From Luteibacter sp. Sphag1AF (GTDB lineage Bacteria; Pseudomonadota; Gammaproteobacteria; Xanthomonadales; Rhodanobacteraceae): a stretch of 64,000 nucleotides of DNA. The stretch spans positions 310,001 through 374,000 of the forward strand of contig NZ_JACHYH010000002.1 in NCBI RefSeq assembly GCF_014192715.1, written 5' to 3'. A program made the translations under genes and the position numbers. Position 1 is the stretch's first letter; the number at the start of each line of letters is the position of its first letter. Of this stretch, positions 54,264 through 62,572 are shown piece after piece. The notes under the pieces were generated by a model. That model had not been told where the DNA came from and did no database searches. It was given only the letters and a program-made list of their open reading frames with translations.

Positions 54264-54683
54264 ATGAACAAATACGTTCGCACCATGCTTGCTGGTACCT
54301 CACTGCTGTTTGCCGGCGTCCTGTTTGCGCAGGATGTTCCGCCCCCGTCGCAGCCGCTTCCGCCCCCGCCACCGGCGGAAGCCCCGCCGCCGCCCCCGCC
54401 GGGTGACATGCCGCCGCCTCCCCCGCCGCCTGGCGACATGGGGGCGGGTAGCACCACCATGTCGACGCCGCAGGGACAGGTCACGGTGAATCAGGCACCC
54501 AATCCGATGCCGCAGGCGGGTCCGGCGCCGGACTTCGCCACGCTGGCTGGCGGAAAGCAGTACATCACCGAGTCCCAGGCGTCGGCCTATCCGCTGCTGG
54601 CCAACGACTTCCAGTTCGCGGACAAGAACCGCGACGGACACATTTCCAGAAGCGAATACCAGGCGTGGCTGAAGCATAAGTAA
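54264..54683 (+). CDS. Exported proline-rich protein with one EF-hand
   Basis: The 139-residue protein has a signal peptide (LAGTSLLFAGVLFAQ), a Pro-rich stretch at about 25-60 with repeats of PPPPPPGDM, and a C-terminal calcium loop DKNRDGHISRSEY near residue 122. GAAGGAAG precedes the ATG. The role is unknown. Confidence 0.82.
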   Translation: MNKYVRTMLAGTSLLFAGVLFAQDVPPPSQPLPPPPPAEAPPPPPPGDMPPPPPPPGDMGAGSTTMSTPQGQVTVNQAPNPMPQAGPAPDFATLAGGKQYITESQASAYPLLANDFQFADKNRDGHISRSEYQAWLKHK

Positions 54684-54694
54684 GAGCCCCACTG

Positions 54695-54720
54695 GCGGGA
54701 GAGGCGTCCCTCTCCCGCCA
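54695..54720 (+). terminator. 11-bp hairpin after the EF-hand protein gene
   Basis: GGCGGGAGAGG pairs with CCTCTCCCGCC around CGTC, 12 bases after the stop. No T-run follows, so termination strength is uncertain. Confidence 0.5.
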
Positions 54721-54804
54721 CGGCGCGGTCCATTGCACAAAATTCACACATCCGTGCCGGATACACTCCCTTCAGCCTGCGGGCATTAAAGGGAGCTTTT
54801 GCGA

Positions 54805-55875
54805 ATGAAACGACTGACGACGGCCACCGCCGTGGGTGCGCTTGCGTGCCTGAACATGGGAACGGCCCTGGCGCAGAATCCCGACCCGATGGACATCCGG
54901 GCCTGCTCGGCCATCGAGACCGACGCGCAACGCCTGGCCTGCTATGACAAGGCCACCGGTCGCACACAGATGGAAACGGCCAATCGCCGGCAGGATCGTG
55001 CCGCGGCCGGTTCCGAAGTGGTGACCCGCGCCGCGCCCGCCAGCCACGACGTGGATCGCGCGCAGTCGCTGCTGGACAGCCGCTGGGAGCTTTCGCCCGA
55101 ATCGAAGCTGGGTACGATGAATCTGCGCGGCTATCGCCCGACGTACGTGCTGCCGTACTTCGTGACCAGCAACCAGAACCAGACACCCCACAGCCCTGCC
55201 CCGGACCACACCGTCGAAACGCCCGCCGGGTTGCAGAACGCGGAAATGAAGTTCCAGCTCAGCCTGAAAACCAAGGTGTGGCAGGGCGTGTTCGGCGACC
55301 AGGGCGACCTGTGGGTCGGCTACACCCAGTCCTCGCGCTGGCAGGTCTACAACAAGGAACTCTCGCGCCCGTTCCGTGAAACCAACTACGAGCCCGAAGC
55401 GATGCTGGTGTTCAACACCAACTATCAGATCTTCGGATGGACCGGACGCATGGCAGGCATCAGCCTTACCCATCAGTCCAACGGCCGCAGTGATCCACTG
55501 TCACGCAGTTGGAACCGCGTCATTGCCGACGTGGGCTTCGAGCGCGAAGGCTGGACCGTGATGCTGCGTCCGTGGTGGCGCATCCCGGAAGACCGCAAGA
55601 CCGACGACAACCCCGACATTTCCAATTACATGGGCCGCGGCGAAGTGCAGATCGTGCGCGAATGGGGTGCCAACGAATTCGCACTGGCGGCGCGCCATTC
55701 GTTCCGCAGCGGCGCCGACTCCCACGGATCGCTGCGCTTCACCTGGAGCTTCCCGCTGGTCAACAACCTGCGCGGCTTCATGGAAGTGTTCAACGGTTAC
55801 GGCGAAAGCATGATCGACTACAACCATCACGCGACCTACCTGGGTCTGGGCGTGTCGCTGCTCGACTGGTACTGA
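54805..55875 (+). CDS. pldA: Outer-membrane phospholipase A
   Basis: Hydrolyses phospholipids in the outer membrane. The 356-residue protein has a signal peptide (ending MGTALAQ), an N-terminal extension with a Cys pair, and an OMPLA beta-barrel. The catalytic region reads LTHQSNGRSDPLSRSWNR, with His near 223, Ser near 225 and Asn near 237. GGGAG at 54791-54795 favours the ATG at 54805. The aromatic C-terminus LDWY is typical of barrel proteins. Confidence 0.93.
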   Translation: MKRLTTATAVGALACLNMGTALAQNPDPMDIRACSAIETDAQRLACYDKATGRTQMETANRRQDRAAAGSEVVTRAAPASHDVDRAQSLLDSRWELSPESKLGTMNLRGYRPTYVLPYFVTSNQNQTPHSPAPDHTVETPAGLQNAEMKFQLSLKTKVWQGVFGDQGDLWVGYTQSSRWQVYNKELSRPFRETNYEPEAMLVFNTNYQIFGWTGRMAGISLTHQSNGRSDPLSRSWNRVIADVGFEREGWTVMLRPWWRIPEDRKTDDNPDISNYMGRGEVQIVREWGANEFALAARHSFRSGADSHGSLRFTWSFPLVNNLRGFMEVFNGYGESMIDYNHHATYLGLGVSLLDWY

Positions 55876-55880
55876 ACAAA

Positions 55881-55908
55881 GAAAGGGCCGGAATGACCCG
55901 GCCCTTTC
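55881..55908 (+). terminator. Intrinsic terminator after pldA
   Basis: GAAAGGGCCGG pairs with CCGGCCCTTTC over a six-base loop, six bases after the stop. The T-run is short (TTTC). Confidence 0.7.
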
Positions 55909-55948
55909 TCAAACGCAGGCCCGAAGGCCCTCACAGGTTGCCCTGCGA

Positions 55949-56431
55949 TCAGTGGTGATGACCACCTTCGCCGTGCACGTGACCGTGCTGGAGTTCTTCT
56001 TCGGTGGCTTCGCGCACGCCCGTGATCTTCACGTCGAAGTGCAGCGTCTGGCCGGCCAGCGGATGGTTCGCGTCGATGGTCACTTCGTTGCCGACCACGG
56101 AGGTCACGGTGACGTTGATGCTGCCCTGGTCGTTACGGCCCTGGAACTGCATGCCCGGCTGCAGGTCTTCCACGCCCGGGAATGCTTCGCGCGGCACGAC
56201 CTGGACCATTTCGTCGTGACGGATGCCATAACCTTCTTCCGGCTTCACGTCCACCTTGAACGCGTCACCCACCGAATGGCCTTCCAGCGCCTTTTCCAGG
56301 CCCACCACAATGTGGCCTTCGCCATGGATGTAAGCCAGCGGTTCGCGACCTTCCGAGCTGTCGATCACAGTGCCCTGGTCGTCGGTCAGCGTGTAATGGA
56401 AGGAAACGGCGTGGCGATTGGCAATCTGCAT
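55949..56431 (-). CDS. slyD: FKBP-type peptidyl-prolyl isomerase SlyD
   Basis: A cytoplasmic folding helper and metal-binding protein. The 160-residue protein has an FKBP core split by an insert-in-flap domain (VVPREAFPGVEDLQPGMQFQ), AYIHGEGHIVVGLEKALEG, and a His-rich tail (HGHVHGEGGHHH). The tail is shorter than in E. coli SlyD. The frame is open to 56533; the family start is MQIANRHAVSF. Confidence 0.92.
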   Translation of the reverse strand: MQIANRHAVSFHYTLTDDQGTVIDSSEGREPLAYIHGEGHIVVGLEKALEGHSVGDAFKVDVKPEEGYGIRHDEMVQVVPREAFPGVEDLQPGMQFQGRNDQGSINVTVTSVVGNEVTIDANHPLAGQTLHFDVKITGVREATEEELQHGHVHGEGGHHH

Positions 56432-56593
56432 GAAAAACTCGCTGATAGGGGAATTGAGGGGCATAAGGCTAGGGGAGCCGCGCTTTGACTGCAAATCCCG
56501 AGGTCTTTCCGGGGCATTCTTGCTGCGCCGCAACCCGCGAAAATGCCCGGATCTGCTAGCGTTCGCGGTTTGTCATTGCTGGAATGGCCCCGC

Positions 56594-58588
56594 ATGTTCG
56601 ACTGCATCCTGATAGCCAACCGTGGCGAAATTGCCTGCCGCGTGATCCGGACCTGCCGCCGCCTCGGCATCCGGACAGTGGCGGTCTATTCAACCGCTGA
56701 CGCGGACGCCCAGCACGTGCGCCTGGCCGACGAGGCCTACCCCATCGGCGGCCCGCGGCCGGCTGAGTCGTACCTGCGCGGCGACGCCATCATCGAGGTA
56801 GCCCGGAAGGCCGGTGCCCAGGCCATCCATCCCGGTTACGGCTTCCTGTCTGAAAACACCGATTTTGCCCGCGCATGTGCCGATGCAGGCATCGTTTTCA
56901 TCGGCCCGCGCCCGGAAAGCATTGATGCGATGGGCTCCAAGGCGGCCGCCAAGGCGCTGATGGAAACCCATGCCGTGCCGCTGGTGCCCGGTTACCACGG
57001 TGCAGATCAGGACCCGGCACGGCTTGCACTCGAAGCTGAGCGTACGGGCTTCCCGTTGATGATCAAGGCGGCCTCGGGCGGCGGTGGCAAGGGTATGCGC
57101 ATCGTGCGCGACGCAGCCTCGTTCGCCGAAGCACTGGCCTCCGCCCAGCGCGAAGCGGCCAACGCGTTCGGCAACACGCGCGTGATTCTTGAGCGTTACG
57201 TCGAGCATCCGCGCCACATCGAGTTTCAGGTGTTCGGCGACACCCAGGGCAACGTCATCCACCTCAACGAGCGCGAATGCTCCGCCCAGCGCCGTTACCA
57301 GAAAGTGCTGGAAGAAACGCCCTCCCCGTTCCTCGACGCGCAACGGCGTGCCCGCATGGGCGCTGCGGCCGTGGCCGCCGCGCAGGCAGTGAACTACGTG
57401 GGCGCAGGCACGGTGGAATTCATCGTGGCGCAAAACGGCGAGTTCTTCTTCATGGAAATGAATACGCGTTTGCAGGTGGAACATCCGGTCACCGAAGAAA
57501 CCCTCGGTCTGGACCTGGTGGAATGGCAGTTGCGCATCGCCTCGGGTGAACCGCTGCCGCTGGCACAGGAAGACATCCGGGCGCACGGCCATGCCATTGA
57601 GGTTCGCCTGTATGCCGAAGATCCCGAGCAGAACTTCCTGCCCGGCTCCGGCACCCTGCGCCGGCTGGTGCTGCCGCGCGCAAACGCGCACGTCCGCCTG
57701 GACGGTGGCGTGGTGGAAGGCGATACGGTCACCATTTTCTACGACCCGATGATCGCCAAGCTCATCGTCCATGACGTTGACCGCCCGTCCGCCCTGCGCC
57801 GCCTGCGCGAAGCGCTTGCTGCCAGCAGCATCGTGGGGCCGAAATCCAACATTGCCTTCCTTGAGCGGCTGGTCCGCCATCCGGCTGTCGTGGAAGGTCG
57901 CATCGACACCGGCTACCTCGACCGTCATCTCGAAGAATTCCTGGCCGGCGACACGCAGACCGATCCGGAAACGCTGTTTGCGGCCGCCACGGCAGCCTTG
58001 CTGACCGAGGAAGCTACCGTGCAGGCGAACGACCGTTATCCGGGCTCGCCGTGGGCCACCATGGATGCCTGGCGCATCGGCCATCAGGGCAAGCGCATCG
58101 TTGCGCTGATGGAAGGTCATGTGCGGCACGAAGTGGAAGTGCACGGTTACGCGGGACACTACACGCTGGTGCACGCCGGACAGCGCTGCGTCATCTCCGG
58201 AGCACGCCTCAGCGACACGGCACTGAGCGCCCGCTTCGACGACGAGGCCCGCCGCGTACCGCTGCTGGTCAGTCATGGCCGCATCGGCGTGCACGATGAG
58301 GCCGGACAGCGCTGGACGTTCGAGCAGGCGCCTGCGTTCGCCTATGTCAGCAGCGAGGCCGCGAGCGCGCGGCACGTCACCGCACCGATGCCCGGTCGCG
58401 TGGTGCTGCTTAAGACCAACGTCGGTGACACGGTGGAAGAAGGCCAGGAACTCATGGTCATGGAAGCGATGAAAATGGAACTGGCCTTGAAGGCCCCACG
58501 CGCCGGCACCATCGAATCCATTCATGCCGCTCAGGGCGATTTCGTGGATGCGGACAGCATCCTGATCCGCTTGCGCGACGCCGACTGA
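56594..58588 (+). CDS. Biotin-dependent carboxylase alpha subunit, probably methylcrotonyl-CoA carboxylase
   Basis: Carries biotin and carboxylates it with ATP. The 664-residue protein has the biotin carboxylase domain (ILIANRGEIACRVIRT, the ATP loop ASGGGGKGM, ERDCSxQR-type NERECSAQRRYQK, EMNTRLQVEHPVTE), and a C-terminal biotinyl domain with EAMKMEL (Lys near 626). The HMG-CoA lyase gene next door supports leucine degradation and so the methylcrotonyl type. The beta subunit gene is not in the window. Confidence 0.88.
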   Translation: MFDCILIANRGEIACRVIRTCRRLGIRTVAVYSTADADAQHVRLADEAYPIGGPRPAESYLRGDAIIEVARKAGAQAIHPGYGFLSENTDFARACADAGIVFIGPRPESIDAMGSKAAAKALMETHAVPLVPGYHGADQDPARLALEAERTGFPLMIKAASGGGGKGMRIVRDAASFAEALASAQREAANAFGNTRVILERYVEHPRHIEFQVFGDTQGNVIHLNERECSAQRRYQKVLEETPSPFLDAQRRARMGAAAVAAAQAVNYVGAGTVEFIVAQNGEFFFMEMNTRLQVEHPVTEETLGLDLVEWQLRIASGEPLPLAQEDIRAHGHAIEVRLYAEDPEQNFLPGSGTLRRLVLPRANAHVRLDGGVVEGDTVTIFYDPMIAKLIVHDVDRPSALRRLREALAASSIVGPKSNIAFLERLVRHPAVVEGRIDTGYLDRHLEEFLAGDTQTDPETLFAAATAALLTEEATVQANDRYPGSPWATMDAWRIGHQGKRIVALMEGHVRHEVEVHGYAGHYTLVHAGQRCVISGARLSDTALSARFDDEARRVPLLVSHGRIGVHDEAGQRWTFEQAPAFAYVSSEAASARHVTAPMPGRVVLLKTNVGDTVEEGQELMVMEAMKMELALKAPRAGTIESIHAAQGDFVDADSILIRLRDAD

Positions 58589-58603
58589 CCCGGGAAACGC
58601 GCC

Positions 58604-59503
58604 ATGCATGATTCCAGCTACGTACGCATCGTCGAAGTGGGCGCGCGCGACGGCCTGCAAAACGAAAAGACCCTGCTGCCCACAGCGATGAAGATCGAAC
58701 TGATCGACCGCCTTTCCGCCACGGGTCTGCCCACCGTAGAGGCCACCAGTTTCGTCAGCCCGAAATGGGTGCCGCAGCTTGCCGACGCCGCCGACGTGTT
58801 CCGGGGCATCCGTAAGGCATCCGGCGTGGCCTACCCCGTGCTGGTGCCCAATCTTCAGGGTTACGAGCGCGCGCGCGACGTGGGCGCCACCGAGGTGGCT
58901 GTATTCACTGCCGCCTCCGAGGCGTTCAATCGCGCGAACATCAATGCGTCCATCGACGAATCCATCGAGCGATTCATCCCGGTGATGGAACGCGCAAAGG
59001 CCGACGGTGTGCGCGTGCGCGGTTACGTGTCCACCGTGCTGGGCTGCCCCTATCAGGGCAAGGTTCCCGTGACCGACGTGGTGCGGGTGGCGCGCCGCCT
59101 GCACGACCTTGGCTGCTACGAGATTTCCCTGGGCGACACCATCGGCGTTGGCACGCCTGCTGCCGCACGCGCCATGCTGCACGCGGTGGCGGCAGAAGTG
59201 TCCATGGATGCCCTGGCCGTCCACTTCCACGACACCTATGGGCAGGCGCTGGCCAACATCCTGTCCTGCCTGGAAGAAGGCGTGCGCGTGGTGGACAGCG
59301 CCGTATCGGGAACGGGCGGTTGCCCGTACGCCAAGGGCGCCACGGGCAATGTGGCCAGCGAGGACGTCGTCTACATGCTCCAGGGCATGGGCATGCGCAC
59401 GGATGTCGATCTGGATGCGCTCGTCGCTACCGGCGCGTGGCTCGCCACGCAATTGGGCAAAACCACCGAAAGCCGGGTCACCCGGGCCCGTACCACGCAC
59501 TGA
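58604..59503 (+). CDS. mvaB: Hydroxymethylglutaryl-CoA lyase
   Basis: Cleaves HMG-CoA to acetoacetate and acetyl-CoA at the end of leucine breakdown. The 299-residue TIM-barrel protein has VEVGARDGLQNE, EATSFVSPKWVPQ, HFHDTYGQALAN metal ligands and the catalytic Cys in SGTGGCPYAKGATGN. It follows the carboxylase gene by 15 bases. Confidence 0.95.
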   Translation: MHDSSYVRIVEVGARDGLQNEKTLLPTAMKIELIDRLSATGLPTVEATSFVSPKWVPQLADAADVFRGIRKASGVAYPVLVPNLQGYERARDVGATEVAVFTAASEAFNRANINASIDESIERFIPVMERAKADGVRVRGYVSTVLGCPYQGKVPVTDVVRVARRLHDLGCYEISLGDTIGVGTPAAARAMLHAVAAEVSMDALAVHFHDTYGQALANILSCLEEGVRVVDSAVSGTGGCPYAKGATGNVASEDVVYMLQGMGMRTDVDLDALVATGAWLATQLGKTTESRVTRARTTH

Positions 59504-59520
59504 TCGAACGGGTTTCCCCC

Positions 59521-60009
59521 ATGACCATTTCGTTCCGCCTTCGCCCTGTGCACGTCGAAGACGACGCCAGTGTCGCCAGCATCATTCGGCAGGTCATGCC
59601 CGAATTCGGCGCTGACGGCCCCGGATTCGCCATCCACGACGCCGAAGTCGACAGCATGACCGCCGCTTATGGCGTCCCTGGCCGCGCGTATTTTGTGTTG
59701 ATCGTGAACGATAAGGTGGTGGGCGGTGCCGGCATCGCCCCGCTGGATGGCGGCGAGGCGGATGTGTGCGAACTGCGCAAGATGTATTTCCTGCCCGAAG
59801 CACGCGGCATCGGAGCAGGCGGCGCCATGATCGGGCGCTGCCTGGATGCCGCCCGGGCCATGGGTTACCAGCGCTGCTATCTGGAAACGCTCAGCGGCAT
59901 GGATGCGGCCCAGGCGCTGTACCGGCGCCATGGCTTTCGTGAAATCAGTGGTCCCATGGGCGGCACGGGACACTTCAGTTGCGATAAGTTCTTCCTTCGC
60001 GACCTTTGA
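59521..60009 (+). CDS. GNAT family N-acetyltransferase
   Basis: The 162-residue protein has a GNAT fold with the acetyl-CoA loop EARGIGAGGAMIGRCL and LYRRHGFREI. The substrate is unknown. It is the first of three overlapping acetyltransferase genes after mvaB. Confidence 0.88.
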   Translation: MTISFRLRPVHVEDDASVASIIRQVMPEFGADGPGFAIHDAEVDSMTAAYGVPGRAYFVLIVNDKVVGGAGIAPLDGGEADVCELRKMYFLPEARGIGAGGAMIGRCLDAARAMGYQRCYLETLSGMDAAQALYRRHGFREISGPMGGTGHFSCDKFFLRDL

Positions 60010-60488
60010 CGGAAGAACCCGCCTTGTCCCAGCCGCCGCAACTCCTTTTTGCCATCGACGACCCGGGTCGCACGGACGTGCAGCCGCTCATCGCGCAGCT
60101 TGATGGCTACCTGTCGGGCCTCTACTCGTCCGACAGCCACGAAACCATCGGCGTGGAAGCCCTGCGACGCCCCAACGTCACCTTCATGACGGCGCGCGTG
60201 GATGGCACCCCGCTGGCCTGTGGCGCGTGCGTCGATCATGGCGGCTATGTCGAGCTGAAACACATGTACGTGCTCCCGGCCACGCGCGGCATGGGCCTGG
60301 GCAAACAGATGCTGGAAGCGCTGGAAACCCAGGTGCGTGCCGCAGGTGGCCGCATCGTGCGCCTGGAAACGGGTACGGCGCAGACCGAATCCATCGAACT
60401 TTATGAGCGCGCAGGCTATCGTCGCTGCTCCCCCTTCGGCGATCACTTTGCCAACCCGTCGAGCATTTTCATGGAAAAGCACCTGTGA
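60006..60488 (+). CDS. GNAT family N-acetyltransferase
   Basis: The 160-residue protein has the acetyl-CoA loop ATRGMGLGKQMLEALE and LYERAGYRRC. The start is TTG overlapping the previous stop (TTGA); a second TTG lies at 60024. The sequence ESIELYERAGYRRCSPFG recalls putative PhnO/YkkB-like acetyltransferases, but the substrate is unknown. Confidence 0.88.
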   Translation: MTEEPALSQPPQLLFAIDDPGRTDVQPLIAQLDGYLSGLYSSDSHETIGVEALRRPNVTFMTARVDGTPLACGACVDHGGYVELKHMYVLPATRGMGLGKQMLEALETQVRAAGGRIVRLETGTAQTESIELYERAGYRRCSPFGDHFANPSSIFMEKHL

Positions 60489-61060
60489 TCCGCGTTGCCA
60501 CCGGGCACGACGCCGCGGCATGCCATGCCATTTACGCCCCCGTGGTCGAAACCAGCGCCATCACGTTCGAAACCGGACTGCCCGGAGACGAGGCCATGCG
60601 CGAGCGCATCCTCACCCGCATGCAGACCTACCCGTGGCTGATCTGGGAAGAAGACGGGCAAGTGCTGGCATACGCGTATTGCGGCCGTTTCCGCGAGCGC
60701 GCGGCATACGACTGGATTGCGGAAACCTCCATCTACGTGCACGAAAACGCCCGTCGCCGCGGCATTGCGCGGCGTCTTTACGGCACCCTGCTTGAGGTGA
60801 TGAATCTCCAGCACATCAATCAGGCGGTGGGCGTCATCACCCTGCCTGGTGATACCAGCGTCGCACTGCATGAATCCATGGGATTCGAGCCGGCCGGTGT
60901 CTGGCGCGACGCGGGCTACAAACTCGGCCGCTGGTGGGATGTGGGCGTGTGGCAGAAAACGTTGCACACCCCGCCTGCCGATCCCCAGCCCATGCGCGCC
61001 TTTCCCACACTGATCGGCACGCCCGAACTCCACGCCGTGCTTGAGGCTGGCGCGGCATAA
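60485..61060 (+). CDS. GNAT acetyltransferase of the phosphinothricin acetyltransferase type
   Basis: The 191-residue protein has AIYAPVVETSAITFE, WLIWEEDGQVLAYAYCG, SIYVHENARRRGIARRLY and LHESMGFEPAGVWRDAGYKLGRWWDV, all patterns of the Pat/Bar-like family. The family includes methionine sulfoximine/sulfone acetyltransferases, so natural substrate is open. GTG start overlaps the previous stop. Confidence 0.88.
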   Translation: MIRVATGHDAAACHAIYAPVVETSAITFETGLPGDEAMRERILTRMQTYPWLIWEEDGQVLAYAYCGRFRERAAYDWIAETSIYVHENARRRGIARRLYGTLLEVMNLQHINQAVGVITLPGDTSVALHESMGFEPAGVWRDAGYKLGRWWDVGVWQKTLHTPPADPQPMRAFPTLIGTPELHAVLEAGAA

Positions 61061-61122
61061 CGCTGCTGCCGCGCCTCTTTCGTTACCATGGCGCCCCTTC
61101 TCTTTCCCCGCGAGCCATTCCC

Positions 61123-61890
61123 ATGCATCTCGAACAGGTCAAAGCGATCATTACCGGCGGCGCCTCCGGCCTCGGCCACGCGGTAGCCCAGAAACTGGTG
61201 GCTGCGGGCGGGCAGGTCGCGCTGTTCGACGTCAACGAAGAAAAGGGTCACGCCGCGGTCGCCGCCCTGGGTCCGCACGCCAGCTTCCAGCGCACCGACG
61301 TCACCTCCGAAGATGGTGTGGCCGCCAACGTGGCCAGGGCCCGTGACGCGATGGGTGGCCTGAACGTGGTTATCAATTGCGCCGGCATTCTTGGCGCAGG
61401 TCGCGTGCTGGGCAAGGAAGGCCCGATGCCGCTGTCGACGTTCGCCACTACCGTGATGGTCAACCTCGTGGGCAGCTTCAACGTGGCCAAGGCGGCCGCA
61501 TCGCTGATCCAGAGCAATACCGCAGGCGAAGACGGCGAACGCGGCGTCATCATCAACACCGCATCGGTGGCCGCGTATGAAGGCCAGATCGGTCAGGCCG
61601 CTTATGCCGCCTCCAAGGGTGGCGTGGTGGGCATGACGCTGCCGATGGCGCGCGAACTGTCGCGCTTCGGCATCCGCGTGGCCACCATTGCGCCGGGTAT
61701 TTTCTGGACGCCGATGGTCGACTCCATGCCTGCGCAGGTGCAGGAATCGCTCAGCGCGTCCATTCCGTTCCCGTCGCGCCTGGGCAAGCCGGAAGAATTT
61801 GCGGACACCGTCGCCTTCATTCTCACCAGCCGCTACATCAACGGCGAGACCATCCGTCTGGATGGCGCCGTGCGTCTGGCTGCCAAATAA
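61123..61890 (+). CDS. SDR family dehydrogenase, type-2 3-hydroxyacyl-CoA dehydrogenase-like
   Basis: The 255-residue protein has ITGGASGLGHA, CAGILGAGRVLGKEG, INTASVAAYEGQIGQAAYAASK and APGIFWTPMVDSMP. The pattern is that of human HSD17B10-like enzymes, which oxidise 3-hydroxyacyl-CoA including branched substrates. The place near leucine-degradation genes fits. Confidence 0.88.
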   Translation: MHLEQVKAIITGGASGLGHAVAQKLVAAGGQVALFDVNEEKGHAAVAALGPHASFQRTDVTSEDGVAANVARARDAMGGLNVVINCAGILGAGRVLGKEGPMPLSTFATTVMVNLVGSFNVAKAAASLIQSNTAGEDGERGVIINTASVAAYEGQIGQAAYAASKGGVVGMTLPMARELSRFGIRVATIAPGIFWTPMVDSMPAQVQESLSASIPFPSRLGKPEEFADTVAFILTSRYINGETIRLDGAVRLAAK

Positions 61891-61932
61891 TCATTCATCG
61901 TCACATCCACGCACTCACCACCGGCTCATCCC

Positions 61933-62496
61933 ATGAAAGCATCCGAAGTCAAAAAAGGTAACGTCGTCGAACACGAAGGCACCGTGTATCAGGTGCGCGA
62001 CATCGAACGCAGCTCTCCCAGCGCGCGCGGCGGCAACATCACCTATCGCTTCACGCTGTACACGATTCCGGCCGGCCGCAAGTTCGACCTCAGCCTTCGC
62101 TCGGAAGACGAACTGAAGGAAGTCGATCTGGTTCGTCGCGAAGCCAACTTCTCCTACATGGACGGCGAAGCATTCGTCTTCATGGACAAGGAAGACTTCA
62201 CCCAGTACATCCTCGACGCCGCCGTGGTGGGCGAGAACGCCGGCTACGTGGTCGAGGACATGGACGGTTACTACATACAGGTGATCGACGATGCACCGGT
62301 TGGCCTGCAGATTCCCACCAGCGTCGTGCTGACCGTGACCGAAACGGCTCCGGAAATGAAGGGCGCCAGCGCCACCAAACGCACGAAGCCCGCCACATTG
62401 CAGACCGGCGTGGAAATCCAGGTCCCCGAGTACATCACCACGGGCGAGAAGGTCACGGTCAACACGCTGACCGGCGAGTTCGCGGGTCGGGCGTAA
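61933..62496 (+). CDS. yeiP: Elongation factor P-like protein (YeiP/EfpL)
   Basis: A paralogue of EF-P that helps ribosomes at difficult sequences. The 187-residue protein has three beta domains; the tip loop reads RSSPSARGG, with Arg where EF-P has a modified Lys or Arg, and the [11 protein letters not shown] and [16 protein letters not shown] patterns are typical of YeiP. Confidence 0.92.
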   Translation: MKASEVKKGNVVEHEGTVYQVRDIERSSPSARGGNITYRFTLYTIPAGRKFDLSLRSEDELKEVDLVRREANFSYMDGEAFVFMDKEDFTQYILDAAVVGENAGYVVEDMDGYYIQVIDDAPVGLQIPTSVVLTVTETAPEMKGASATKRTKPATLQTGVEIQVPEYITTGEKVTVNTLTGEFAGRA

Positions 62497-62572
62497 ACGC
62501 CCTCCCGCTCCTGTCCCAGTCAGCCAGCATGGGGCAGAATCACAGACTCATCGGACGAGTCAACGAGAAGCC

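Noticed and set aside
56690-59500. 936-codon open frame on the minus strand
   Set aside because: It lies opposite the carboxylase and HMG-CoA lyase genes, has no recognisable motif, and is a by-product of high-GC codon use on the plus strand.
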